Assembly (NCBI RefSeq): GCF_019449275.2
Contig: NZ_JAHZQZ020000018.1
Span: 310,001-374,000, forward strand
From: Microbacterium sp. HD4P20
Lineage (GTDB): Bacteria; Actinomycetota; Actinomycetes; Actinomycetales; Microbacteriaceae
Reading direction: 5' to 3'
DNA: 64,000 nt
The notes below the pieces were generated by a model. That model ran no database searches. It was not told the DNA's origin and was given only the letters and a program-made list of their open reading frames with translations. Position numbers and translations under genes: made by a program. This document shows, in pieces, positions 52,348-60,677 of the stretch. Every line of letters begins with the position of its first letter. The first letter of the stretch is position 1.

Positions 52348-53319
52348 TCACCACAGCCGCGCTGCGGCCAGAGCCGTCGCGACGGGTTCGCCCGGGCGCC
52401 CGCCGTCGACCCTGGCCCACATTTCCCGCACGAAACCGCCCAGCGCCCGCCGGTACGCATCGTCGGGGTGCTCCTTCGCGAGGGCGACCAACGGGGGCAC
52501 GTCCATCGCCAGGACGAGCCGGACACGAGCCGCCGCCGCCCGCGCCTGGCCGGCGGCATCCAGCACCGCGATGCCGCCCGCCAAGGCCTCGAGGTAGTCG
52601 CGCAGCACGGGCAGCTCGGCCTTGTGCTGGGTGATGGACGACCCGTCCGCCCGCTCGCGCCAGTGCACGACGACGTCGGGGATGACGTCGAACGCACGCG
52701 CCCGGGCGTACATCTGCTGGGCGACGATCTGGTCCTCGTACATCTTGCCGACCGGAAAATGCAGATCCGCGCGCCGCCAGAATTCTGTGCGGCTCACCTT
52801 GGACCACGCGACGATGTTGCCCGACGCCTCCGGGTGCTCGTCGAGCGTGATGCTTGTCCGCGCCGGGTCGGTGGCGGCGGCGACCCACGGCTGCACGTCC
52901 CCGGCCGCGTATCCTCCCGCATCATCCGGCCGCAATCGCACGTAGGCGCCGAGGGCGAAATCGCTGCCCGATCCGGAGAGCGTCGCGACGAGTCGGTCCA
53001 GCGCGTGCGGGGTGTATCTGTCGTCGGCGTCGAGGAAGGCGACGAAAGGAGTGCGCACGTGCGCGAGCCCGGTGTTGCGTGCGGCCCCGAGGCCCTGCCG
53101 CTCGCGGTGGTGCACGACCTGGAATCGCGGATCCGCCGCCGCGGCCGCGTCGAAGATCGCACCCGTCGCGTCGGCGGACGCGTCGTCGACCAGGATGGCG
53201 ACCCACGCGCCGAAGGTCTGCGCGCGCAGCGAATCGAGTGCCTCGAGCGCGTACTCCTCGACGTCGAAGCCCGGAACGATGACCGTCACGACGGGCGCGG
53301 GCAGGCTCGGCGAGGTCAC
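52348..53319 (-). CDS. Family 2 glycosyltransferase
   Basis: 323 residues. The GT-A fold is shown by VTVIVPGFDVEEYALEALDS, ILVDDASADATGAIFD, HHRERQGLGAARNTGLAHVR and the metal-binding FVAFLDADDRYTPHALDRLV. Acceptor-side KMYEDQIVAQQMYARARAFD contains the ED motif. It transfers a sugar from a nucleotide sugar to an unknown acceptor. GTG 53319 overlaps the desulfurase stop, making it the last gene of the NAD operon, an unexpected partner. Confidence 0.9.
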   Translation of the reverse strand: MTSPSLPAPVVTVIVPGFDVEEYALEALDSLRAQTFGAWVAILVDDASADATGAIFDAAAAADPRFQVVHHRERQGLGAARNTGLAHVRTPFVAFLDADDRYTPHALDRLVATLSGSGSDFALGAYVRLRPDDAGGYAAGDVQPWVAAATDPARTSITLDEHPEASGNIVAWSKVSRTEFWRRADLHFPVGKMYEDQIVAQQMYARARAFDVIPDVVVHWRERADGSSITQHKAELPVLRDYLEALAGGIAVLDAAGQARAAAARVRLVLAMDVPPLVALAKEHPDDAYRRALGGFVREMWARVDGGRPGEPVATALAAARLW

Positions 53320-54467
53320 CCGCCCGATTGTACGGCGGCGACGGATGCCGCGACCGCGTCGGCGACGGCATCCAGGGGTTCTCGCAGCGCGTGCGGAAAA
53401 GTGAAGCGCACCGCCGTCTGTGCCACGGCGGGCGCCACCCCCATCGCGAGCAGCACGTGCGAAGGCTCGTCGCTGCCCGCAGCGCACGCGGAACCGCTCG
53501 AAGAGACCACGCCACGTCGCTCGAGCTCGAGCAGGACGGCCTCGCCGCTCGTCCCGGCGAACGTGAAGCTCGCCGTTCCCGGCAGTCGATGAACAGGATC
53601 ACCGGTCACTGCGGCCGACGGCACGGCGCCGAGGACGCGGGCGATGAAGCGATCGCGGATCGCGGACACGCGAGCGGACGCCTCGACCCGCTCGGTCTCA
53701 GCCAGCTCGAGCGCCGTTGCTAAGCCGACTGCACCGGCGACGTCCTCGGTGCCGCTGCGCCGGCCGCGTTCCTGGCCGCCGCCGTGGAGGAGCGGCTCCA
53801 GCGGGATCCGCCCGCGGACGGCGAGCACGCCGGTGCCCTTAGGCGCGCCGAGCTTATGGCCGGCCAGCGAGATCGCGTCGAACCCGAGCTCGACGGCCGA
53901 CAGCGGCAGCCAGCCCGCGGCCTGGACCCCGTCGAGATGGAAGGGCACGCCGTGCTCGTGCGCGGCGGCAGCGAGGGCGGCGGCATCCTGCACCGTCCCG
54001 ACCTCGTTGTTGGCGTACCCGAGGCTCACCAGCGCGGTGTCGCTCCGGAGGGCGTCCACGAGGGTCGCCGGTGCGAGGCGGCCGTGCCGGTCGACGTCGG
54101 CGTGGGTGACGGTGAAGCCGTGCAGGCGCTCGAGGTAACTCGCGGACTCGAGGATCGACTCGTGCTCGATCGGCGTCGTGACGAGGTGGCGTCTGCTGCC
54201 GGACTGCCACGCACCGAGCCCGATGCCCTTCACCGCGAGGTTGTTGGCCTCGGTGCCACCCGACGTGAAGACGACGTCCCCGGTGCGCATGCCCAGCACG
54301 CGCGCGACCCGCGCGCGGGCGTCGGCCAGCGCATCGGCGGCCGCTTCGCCCACGGTGTGGTGGCTCGACGGGTTGCCGAACCATCGCGTGAGGTACGGCA
54401 TCATCGCGTCGAGCACTTCGGGTCGCACCGGTGTGGTCGCCGCGTTGTCGAGGTAGAGCATGCTCAT
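53316..54467 (-). CDS. NifS/IscS-type cysteine desulfurase (NAD operon member)
   Basis: 383 residues. LYLDNAATTPVRPEVLDAMM, TSGGTEANNLAVKGIGLGAW, SLAGHKLGAPKGTGVLAVRG with the Schiff-base Lys, and VVSSSGSACAAGSDEPSHVL with the catalytic Cys loop. Genomic context with nadA suggests it supplies sulfur for the 4Fe-4S cluster of quinolinate synthase. It lies 12 bases after the nadC stop. Confidence 0.94.
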   Translation of the reverse strand: MSMLYLDNAATTPVRPEVLDAMMPYLTRWFGNPSSHHTVGEAAADALADARARVARVLGMRTGDVVFTSGGTEANNLAVKGIGLGAWQSGSRRHLVTTPIEHESILESASYLERLHGFTVTHADVDRHGRLAPATLVDALRSDTALVSLGYANNEVGTVQDAAALAAAAHEHGVPFHLDGVQAAGWLPLSAVELGFDAISLAGHKLGAPKGTGVLAVRGRIPLEPLLHGGGQERGRRSGTEDVAGAVGLATALELAETERVEASARVSAIRDRFIARVLGAVPSAAVTGDPVHRLPGTASFTFAGTSGEAVLLELERRGVVSSSGSACAAGSDEPSHVLLAMGVAPAVAQTAVRFTFPHALREPLDAVADAVAASVAAVQSGG

Positions 54468-54479
54468 CGGCGTGCCGGT

Positions 54480-55355
54480 TCAGGGGGCGTCGATGCGGAC
54501 GTCGAGGCCGATGTCGAGGGCGGGCGCGGAGTGGGTCAGCGCGCCCACCGAGATGACGTCTACGCCGGTCTCGGCGATGGCACGCACGGTCTCCAGTGAC
54601 ACCCCGCCCGAGGCTTCGACCGTCGCGCGACCCGCGACCTGGGCGACGCCGGCGCGGAGGTCGTCGAGCGAGAAGTTGTCGAGCATGATCGTGCCGATTC
54701 CGGCGGCGAGGACCGGCTCGATCTGGTCCAGACGGTCGACCTCCACCTCGAGATGCGTGGTGTGGGGGAGCCTGTCCTTCGCGGCCTGCAAGGCGCCGGT
54801 GATGGTCGCGCCCCACGCGGCGGGCTCTGCCCGTCGCGAGAGGACGGCGAGGTGATTGTCCTTCGCCATAACAGCATCCGACAGGGAATGCCGATGGTTT
54901 CGACCGCCGCCGTCGCGTACGGCCTTGCGCTCGAACGCGCGCAGCCCCGGTGTCGTCTTGCGGGTGTCGGCGATCCGCGCGCGGGTGTGGGCGACCTCAG
55001 CCACGTAGCGCCCGGTGAGCGTCGCGATGCCCGACATACGCTGGGCGAAATTCAGGCCGATGCGCTCTGCCGTCAGCACGCCCCGCGCGGGACCGGTCAC
55101 GACCGCCAGCACGGAGCCGGGCTCGAACCACTCGCCGTCTTCGACGACAAGCTGCACCTCGATGCGCGGATCGGTCAGGCGGAAGGCCGCCGCGAACACG
55201 TCGCCGCCGCTGAAGACCCCGGACTCACGTGCGACGAGGTCGGCCCGCGCCCGCGCGTTCTCGGGGATCAGGTACTCGCTCGTGAGATCGCCCCACGGCG
55301 CGTCCTCGTCGAGGGCGGCGGCGACGACGCGGTCGATGGTGGTGCGGCTCAGCAT
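54480..55355 (-). CDS. nadC: Nicotinate-nucleotide diphosphorylase (quinolinate phosphoribosyltransferase)
   Basis: 291 residues. It converts quinolinate and PRPP to nicotinate mononucleotide. GVLTAERIGLNFAQRMSGIA, ARIADTRKTTPGLRAFERKA, VRDGGGRNHRHSLSDAVMAK, THLEVEVDRLDQIEPVLAAG and VEASGGVSLETVRAIAETGV are diagnostic. It overlaps the nadB stop by seven bases. Its end is complete. Confidence 0.97.
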   Translation of the reverse strand: MLSRTTIDRVVAAALDEDAPWGDLTSEYLIPENARARADLVARESGVFSGGDVFAAAFRLTDPRIEVQLVVEDGEWFEPGSVLAVVTGPARGVLTAERIGLNFAQRMSGIATLTGRYVAEVAHTRARIADTRKTTPGLRAFERKAVRDGGGRNHRHSLSDAVMAKDNHLAVLSRRAEPAAWGATITGALQAAKDRLPHTTHLEVEVDRLDQIEPVLAAGIGTIMLDNFSLDDLRAGVAQVAGRATVEASGGVSLETVRAIAETGVDVISVGALTHSAPALDIGLDVRIDAP

Positions 55356-57001
55356 GCGACGGCCTCTTTCGGGATGGCGACGGGCATGGGCGCGGCGGCG
55401 GCGTCGCCGCGGAAGTGCGCCCCCACCGATTCACGACGCGCGCGAGCGGCAGCGACGAGGTGCTCGGCGACCAGCAGCAGATTCGCGTCCTCGAACTCGT
55501 GCTCGGTGCGCGGGGCGCGCGGCTGCGTCCGCCACGCGGCGATGACGGATGCCGCGTGCCCGAGCCCGCTCTCATCCCGCACGAGGCCCGCGTGCTCCCA
55601 CATGAGCTCCTGCAGCGCGTGCCGCGAGAACTCCCGCACCTCCCGTTCATTCGTCACATATGCACGCGAAAGTGCCGTTCTGGCGGGCATATGTGACGAA
55701 CGAACCGGGGGGAGGAGGGGATGCGTGGGCCAGGTTCGGGATGCCACGTCATCGGCGATCGCGTCACCGGCGCGCGCGCCGAAGACGGCACCCTCGAGCA
55801 GCGAGTTCGAGGCCAGCCGGTTGGCCCCGTGCACGCCGGTGCGGGCGACCTCACCCACCGCGTACAGGCCCGGCAGGGTGGTGCGCCCGACGAGGTCGGT
55901 GACGACACCGCCCATGAGGTAGTGCGCGGCGGGCGTCACGGGAATCGGCTCGCGCGCCCAGTCCAGTCCGCGCTCGCGCACGGCACGGTCGATGGTGGGG
56001 AAGCGACGGGCGAGGAAGGCGGCACGGGCAGCGGCATCCGATCCTCCCAGCCCGGTCGCGTCGAGGAACACCGGGCGACCGTTCTGCGCCTCCATCGCCC
56101 GCGCGATCGCGCGGGCGACCACGTCGCGCGGCGCGAGTTCGCCGTCGGGGTGCGCGTCCAGCGCGAATCGGCGCCCGCCCTCATCGATCAGCGTCGCGCC
56201 CTCACCCCGCACCGCCTCCGACACCAGGAACGAGTCCCCGGCCGCCGGCCCGACGGCGTCAGACTTGCCTTGCAGAACCGTCGGGTGGAACTGGAAGAAC
56301 TCCAGGTCGGCCACGGAGGCGCCGGCGCGGATCGCGGCCGCGATGCCGTCGCCGGTCGCGACGACGGGGTTCGTGGAGTGGGCGTAGAGCTCACCCGCCC
56401 CGCCGGTCGCGATCACCACCGCCTCAGCCTCGATCACCAGCCGTGTGCCCGCGCGGTCGCGGGTCTCGCCGACGAGGAGGTCGACCCCTCGCACGCGGGG
56501 TCCTTCGCGAAGCAGGTCGACCAGGAAGGCGTGCTCGATCACGGCGACCTCGCTCGCGCGCAGCCGTGCGACCAGTGCTTTCTCGATCGCGGTTCCGGTG
56601 GCATCCCCTCCCGCATGCAAGATGCGGGGGTACGAGTGCGCCGCCTCGAGTCCTTTGACGAACGTGCCCTCACCGTCGCGGTCGAATGCCACACCGAGCT
56701 CGACGAGCTCACGAATGCGCGCGGGGCCCTCGTCGACCAGCACGCGCACGGCGGCCGGGTCGCTGAGGCCCGCGCCGGCGACGAGCGTGTCGCGGACGTG
56801 GTCCTCGGCCCGGTCATCGGCGAACATGACGCCGGCGATCCCGCCCTGCGCGAAGCGGGTGTTGGCGTGGTCGAGGACGTCCTTCGTCACCAGCGTCACA
56901 CGGCAGCCGTGTTCGACGGCGTGCAGCGCGGTGAGGAGACCGGCGATGCCCGAACCGACGACGACAGCGTGCGGCCGCAGTGGCGGGGTTTCGGTCGTCA
57001 T
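55349..57001 (-). CDS. nadB: L-aspartate oxidase
   Basis: 550 residues. It oxidises aspartate to iminoaspartate for quinolinate synthesis. The FAD motif is AVVVGSGIAGLLTALHAVEH; NTRFAQGGIAGVMFADDRAE, GREGEGTFVKG-type DRDGEGTFVKGLEAAHSYPR, FFQFHPTVLQ and PVTPAAHYLMGGVVTDLVGR follow. A palindromic DNA element lies in frame at 55645-55705, encoding VRSSHMPARTALSRAYVTNE between the FAD domain and the C-terminal helical domain. The frame is intact. ATG 57001 overlaps the nadA stop as ATGA. Confidence 0.96.
   Translation of the reverse strand: MTTETPPLRPHAVVVGSGIAGLLTALHAVEHGCRVTLVTKDVLDHANTRFAQGGIAGVMFADDRAEDHVRDTLVAGAGLSDPAAVRVLVDEGPARIRELVELGVAFDRDGEGTFVKGLEAAHSYPRILHAGGDATGTAIEKALVARLRASEVAVIEHAFLVDLLREGPRVRGVDLLVGETRDRAGTRLVIEAEAVVIATGGAGELYAHSTNPVVATGDGIAAAIRAGASVADLEFFQFHPTVLQGKSDAVGPAAGDSFLVSEAVRGEGATLIDEGGRRFALDAHPDGELAPRDVVARAIARAMEAQNGRPVFLDATGLGGSDAAARAAFLARRFPTIDRAVRERGLDWAREPIPVTPAAHYLMGGVVTDLVGRTTLPGLYAVGEVARTGVHGANRLASNSLLEGAVFGARAGDAIADDVASRTWPTHPLLPPVRSSHMPARTALSRAYVTNEREVREFSRHALQELMWEHAGLVRDESGLGHAASVIAAWRTQPRAPRTEHEFEDANLLLVAEHLVAAARARRESVGAHFRGDAAAAPMPVAIPKEAVAC
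55645..55705. repeat. 61-bp palindromic element inserted in frame in nadB
   Basis: The left arm 55645-55666 and right arm 55684-55705 are inverted copies matching at 20 of 22 bases (core TTCGTCACATATGC), around a 17-base loop. It is the only copy in the window. The element adds about 20 codons without stops to nadB and has lower GC than the gene around it. Confidence 0.85.
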
Positions 57002-58344
57002 GACGCCTTCTCGACCCGGCCGGCCGGTGGCTTGGCCGCCAGCATCCGCTCCAGTGCCACGCGTGCCGGCGCGGCCACATCCGTGGGGACCGCGATGCGG
57101 TTGCGCACTTCTCCCGCGACGAGTCCTTCGAGCACCCACGCGAGATACCCGGGGTGGATGCGGTACATCGTCGAGCACGGGCACACCACCGGGTCGAGAC
57201 AGAAGATCTTGTGCTGCGGGTGCTGGGCGGCCAGGCGCTGCACGAGGTTGACCTCGGTGCCGATCGCGAATGTGGTCGGCTCGGTGGCGCCCTCGATCGC
57301 CTTGCGGATGTAGTCGGTCGACCCGGCCTCGTCGGCGGCGTCCACGACCTCCATCGGGCACTCCGGATGGACGATGACGCGCACGCCGGGGTGCTCGGCG
57401 CGTGCCTTCTCGATCTGGTCGACGGTGAAGCGGCGATGCACCGAGCAGAAGCCGTGCCACAGGATCACGCGCGCATCCTCGAGGGTGGAGACGGATGCCC
57501 CGCCCAGCGGCCGGCGCGGATTCCACATCGGCATCTGCTCCAGCGGCACGCCCATCGCCTTGGCGGTGTTGCGGCCGAGGTGCTGGTCGGGGAAGAACAG
57601 CACGCGCCGCCCGCGGGCGAACGCCCACTCCAGCACCGTCCGCGCATTGGACGACGTGCACACGATGCCGCCGTGGCGTCCGACGAAGCCCTTGATGGCT
57701 GCCGACGAGTTCATGTAGGTGACGGGGATGACGGGGACCTTGCCGTTGGCATCCGTCGCGTCCATGTCGCCGTAGACGTCGGCGAGCTGCTCCCAGCATT
57801 CCTCGACCTGGTCGATGTCGGCCATGTCGGCCATCGAGCAGCCGGCGGCGAGGTTCGGCAGGATGACGGCCTGCTCAGGCCGCGAGAGCAGGTCGGCGGT
57901 CTCGGCCATGAAGTGCACGCCGCAGAAGACGATGGCCTCGGCGTCGGGATGCTCCAGCGCGGCGTTCGCGAGCTGGAACGAATCGCCGACGTAGTCGGCG
58001 TGACGCACGACCTCTTCGCGCTGGTAGAAGTGTCCCAGCACCACGACGCGCTCGCCGAGCGTCGCCTTGGCGGCGCGGATGCGCCCGTCGAGCTCGTCCT
58101 CGGATGCGTCACGGTACTCGCGGGGCAGCTCGCCCTGGCGGGGCGATCCCGTCGGGATGACGTCGCCCATGGACGACCCGGGACCGTAGCCGGGCCGCGT
58201 GTCGAAGTCCCATGGACCCACCGCGAGGTCGGTGCTGCACGTCTCGGCGATGGACGCGCCCGCGACGATCGCCTGGATCGCATGGTCGACCGAGGCATCG
58301 ACGGGGGCCGGAGGAGGCTGGAGGGTGATGTTTACGGCGGGCAT
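56998..58344 (-). CDS. nadA: Quinolinate synthase
   Basis: 448 residues. It condenses iminoaspartate with dihydroxyacetone phosphate. The three triplicated-fold cores show VVVLGHFYQREEVVRHADYV, IVFCGVHFMAETADLLSRPE and PNLAAGCSMADMADIDQVEE; GGIVCTSSNARTVLEWAFAR, RVIVHPECPMEVVDAADEAG and FCLDPVVCPCSTMYRIHPG provide Fe-S Cys and substrate residues. The N-terminal 80 residues are an actinobacterial extension. First structural gene of the operon, 21 bases after the Nudix gene. Confidence 0.97.
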   Translation of the reverse strand: MPAVNITLQPPPAPVDASVDHAIQAIVAGASIAETCSTDLAVGPWDFDTRPGYGPGSSMGDVIPTGSPRQGELPREYRDASEDELDGRIRAAKATLGERVVVLGHFYQREEVVRHADYVGDSFQLANAALEHPDAEAIVFCGVHFMAETADLLSRPEQAVILPNLAAGCSMADMADIDQVEECWEQLADVYGDMDATDANGKVPVIPVTYMNSSAAIKGFVGRHGGIVCTSSNARTVLEWAFARGRRVLFFPDQHLGRNTAKAMGVPLEQMPMWNPRRPLGGASVSTLEDARVILWHGFCSVHRRFTVDQIEKARAEHPGVRVIVHPECPMEVVDAADEAGSTDYIRKAIEGATEPTTFAIGTEVNLVQRLAAQHPQHKIFCLDPVVCPCSTMYRIHPGYLAWVLEGLVAGEVRNRIAVPTDVAAPARVALERMLAAKPPAGRVEKAS

Positions 58345-58365
58345 ACGGGTGCTCCGTTCGGGTGG

Positions 58366-59082
58366 TCAATCGTGGGCGCCGAGGGGGCCGCGTTCGGCCA
58401 GCTCGACATCCTGGTTGTAGCGGTACAGCCGCGCGGGCCGGTGGCTTCCGGTGCGGAACCGGTCGGTGGGGATGAGGTTGCCGGAGTTCTCGACCTGCCG
58501 GCGGAAGTTGGCCGGATCCAGGCGACGGCTGAGGATCGTCTCGTAGACCTCGCGAAGCTCGGCCAGCGTGAACTCGTCGGCGAGGAGGCCATGCGCGATG
58601 CGGCTGTAGCCCACCTTGTTGCGCAGCCGCCACAGTGCGTAGTCGACGATCTCGTTGTGGTCGAAGGCGAGCTCGGGCAGGGACGCCGCGTCGAACCACG
58701 CGACGTTCTCGACGTCGTCGACGATCTCGTCGGGTCGGATCAGCGCCCAATAGACGATCGAGACGACACGAGTGGGGGAGCGGTCCACCGCCCCGAAGGC
58801 GTACAGCTGCTCGAGATAGCTCGGCGCCAGCCCAGTGGTCTCGGCGAGGGTGCGGGATGCCGCAGCCCCGAGGTCCTCGGCGAGATCGAGCCAGCCGCCG
58901 GGGAGCGCCCACTGGCCCTCATGCGGATCGCGGGTTCGGCGCACGAGCGGCAGTGCGACCGCAGCAGCGTCGCTGCCGGGCAGGCGGCGCAGCGTGAAGA
59001 TCACCGTCGACACCGCGACGCGGAGGGCGTCGTCGGCGGTCGTGAGGATCGTCTCCGGGGTCATGGCAGCCGTTCTGGTCAT
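58366..59082 (-). CDS. Nudix-domain transcriptional regulator of NAD metabolism (NrtR/NadQ-like)
   Basis: 238 residues. The N-terminal Nudix-like domain (about 20-150) has HEGQWALPGGWLDLAEDLGA and ASRTLAETTGLAPSYLEQLY. The REx2EExGU box is degraded (LAETTG), consistent with ADP-ribose sensing rather than hydrolysis. The C-terminal winged helix (about 155-230) has YSRIAHGLLADEFTLAELRE and VYETILSRRLDPANFRRQVE with GNLIPTDRFRTGSHRPARLY. NrtR proteins repress NAD genes. It heads the nadA-B-C operon. ATG 59082 and ATG 59064 are alternative starts. Confidence 0.9.
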   Translation of the reverse strand: MTRTAAMTPETILTTADDALRVAVSTVIFTLRRLPGSDAAAVALPLVRRTRDPHEGQWALPGGWLDLAEDLGAAASRTLAETTGLAPSYLEQLYAFGAVDRSPTRVVSIVYWALIRPDEIVDDVENVAWFDAASLPELAFDHNEIVDYALWRLRNKVGYSRIAHGLLADEFTLAELREVYETILSRRLDPANFRRQVENSGNLIPTDRFRTGSHRPARLYRYNQDVELAERGPLGAHD

Positions 59083-59128
59083 AGTGACTCTAACTCCGAA
59101 TCGATCATAGTGTCACTGTGACCAGAAC
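59072..59128. promoter_or_regulatory. Candidate NrtR operator overlapping the NAD operon promoter
   Basis: GTTCTGGTCATAGTGAC (59072-59088) and GTCACTGTGACCAGAAC (59112-59128) form a 17-bp inverted repeat with one mismatch around 23 bases. The minus-strand -10 TAGAGT (59092-59087) lies mostly between the arms, with GTGACA (59116-59111) 18 bases upstream. TCATAGTG also recurs directly at 59079 and 59105. A repressor bound here would block transcription of its own operon. Confidence 0.65.
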
Positions 59129-59190
59129 TCCAAATGCGTGACATCGGATGCCGCGGGTCCCCGTCGCGGCGCCCTCCCAGGGTGCGTGCG

Positions 59191-59196
59191 TAGCCT
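59191..59196 (+). promoter_or_regulatory. -10 box of the MarP-like protease gene
   Basis: TAGCCT about 27 bases before GTG 59224; the short leader holds GGAAGGAG. Confidence 0.35.
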
Positions 59197-59223
59197 GGCC
59201 GGACGACCCCGGAAGGAGTGCGC

Positions 59224-60396
59224 GTGATCGTCGTCGACGTGCTGATCGTGCTGGTGCTGATCGCCGCCCTCGCCGCCGGCATCCGTCGCGGGCTCTTCGC
59301 GAGCATCGGCACCCTCGCCGGGCTCGCCGCCGGCGCGCTCGCCGCGTACTGGCTGACGCCGCTGGTGAGCGGCTGGGTGCCTTCGCCGGCGTGGCGCGGC
59401 CCCGCCGTGCTCGCCGCTGCCCTCGGTCTGGTCGCGCTCGGCGCGGCAGCCGGGGCCGCGGTGGGCGCTGCGCTCCGCTCGGGCGCCGACCGGCTGAAGC
59501 TGCGCGGCATCGAGCGCTTCCTCGGCGGCATCGCGTCCGTCGTCGCAGCGGCGCTGGCACTCGCCCTGGTCGCCCCCGCGATCGCGGTCGCGGGCGTGCC
59601 CGTGGTGTCGTCGGCTGTCGCATCGTCGCAGGTGCTGCGCGGCATCGAGGCGCTCACGCCCGACCCGGTCGACGCCGCGCTCGCGCAGCTGCGCGGCGCC
59701 GTGATCGATGACGGACTGCCCCAGCTGGGCAGCCTGCTCGGCCCCGGTTCGGCCGAACCCGCTGCGCCGGTCGAGCTGGACGATCCCGATCTGGCCCGTG
59801 CCGCAGCATCCGTCGCCCGGGTATCGGGGACGGCGTACGCGTGCGGGCGGGGACTGACCGGCAGCGGCTTCGTCGTCGCCGAGGACCGGGTCGTCACCAA
59901 CGCGCACGTGCTCGCGGGCGTCGATACGCCGGTGGTCGAGCTGCCCGGCGTCCCGGCGCGCGAAGGCCGCATCGTGTACTTCGACCCGATCGACGATCTC
60001 GCGGTGATCGCGATCGACGACCTGGGCGTCGCGCCGCTGGCGTTCTCGCCGACGCTGACACCGGGAACGGCCGCCGTCGTGCAGGGGTACCCCCACGGGG
60101 GGCCCTTCACAATGGAATCGGCCGGTGTGCTCTCGACGGGAACCGTACCGGTGCCCGACATCTACGACGAGACCTGGAATGCCCGTGACATCTACTCGCT
60201 GCAGGCTGCGGTGCGCCCGGGCAACTCGGGCGGACCCGTGCTGACCGAAGACGGCGCGCTGGCAGGCGTCGTGTTCGCGCGCGGCGAGAACGATCCCGAC
60301 CTCGGCTACGCGATGACCATGGCTGAGCTCACCGCGGTCGCCACGCAGGCGCCATCGCTGTCGGACCGCGTGTCGTCGGGAAGCTGCGTGGGATGA
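59224..60396 (+). CDS. MarP-like membrane serine protease (CvpA plus trypsin-like domain)
   Basis: 390 residues. Four N-terminal membrane helices of the CvpA type (VLIVLVLIAALAAGIRRGLF, LAGLAAGALAAYWLTPLV, AVLAAALGLVALGAAAGAAV, and FLGGIASVVAAALALALVAP) are followed by a periplasmic chymotrypsin-like domain. Its catalytic residues are His in VVTNAHVLAGVD, Asp in DPIDDLAVIAID and Ser in AVRPGNSGGPVLTEDG. Cys in TAYACGRG and SSGSCVG may form a disulfide. MarP confers acid resistance in mycobacteria. GTG 59224 follows GGAAGGAG; GTG 59218 overlaps that site. Confidence 0.92.
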   Translation: MIVVDVLIVLVLIAALAAGIRRGLFASIGTLAGLAAGALAAYWLTPLVSGWVPSPAWRGPAVLAAALGLVALGAAAGAAVGAALRSGADRLKLRGIERFLGGIASVVAAALALALVAPAIAVAGVPVVSSAVASSQVLRGIEALTPDPVDAALAQLRGAVIDDGLPQLGSLLGPGSAEPAAPVELDDPDLARAAASVARVSGTAYACGRGLTGSGFVVAEDRVVTNAHVLAGVDTPVVELPGVPAREGRIVYFDPIDDLAVIAIDDLGVAPLAFSPTLTPGTAAVVQGYPHGGPFTMESAGVLSTGTVPVPDIYDETWNARDIYSLQAAVRPGNSGGPVLTEDGALAGVVFARGENDPDLGYAMTMAELTAVATQAPSLSDRVSSGSCVG

Positions 60397-60408
60397 CCTG
60401 TTGGCCGC

Positions 60409-60414
60409 TATGCT
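60409..60414 (+). promoter_or_regulatory. -10 box for the glycine riboswitch/gcv operon
   Basis: TATGCT, 13 bases after the protease stop; the start near 60421 would give a leader of about 257 bases containing the riboswitch. No clear -35. Confidence 0.45.
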
Positions 60415-60440
60415 GACTGCGCAAGTCAATACCGGCCAAC

Positions 60441-60632
60441 GACCCGCGCGGGAGAGCCTCGGCAGCATCATCGCCGAGCACCGAAGGAGCAAGCCTCCCC
60501 GCCAATCTCTCAGGTACCGCGTACCGCTCGGGTGAGGCCGACTCTGGAAAGTGATTCGCTTCGAATCCGCCGAAGGTGAAAACCGGGTGCCCGCATCCGG
60601 CGAAACTCTCAGGCCTATGACAGAGGGGGAGT
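60441..60632 (+). ncRNA. Glycine riboswitch (tandem gcvT element)
   Basis: The first aptamer carries GGGAGAG (60470 region), CCGAAGGAGCAAGCC and AATCTCTCAGGTACCG, ending GACTCTGGAAAG. The second has GCCGAAGGTGAAAACCGGG, CGAAACTCTCAGGCCTATGA and GACAGAGGGGG. These are the conserved cores of glycine riboswitch aptamers. It controls gcvT 46 bases downstream; binding of glycine usually turns the operon on. The second aptamer's 5' half is weakly conserved. Confidence 0.93.
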
Positions 60633-60677
60633 TCACGGACGTCGCCAGGCGCCCGCCCGCCCATCACGGGAGAACTC

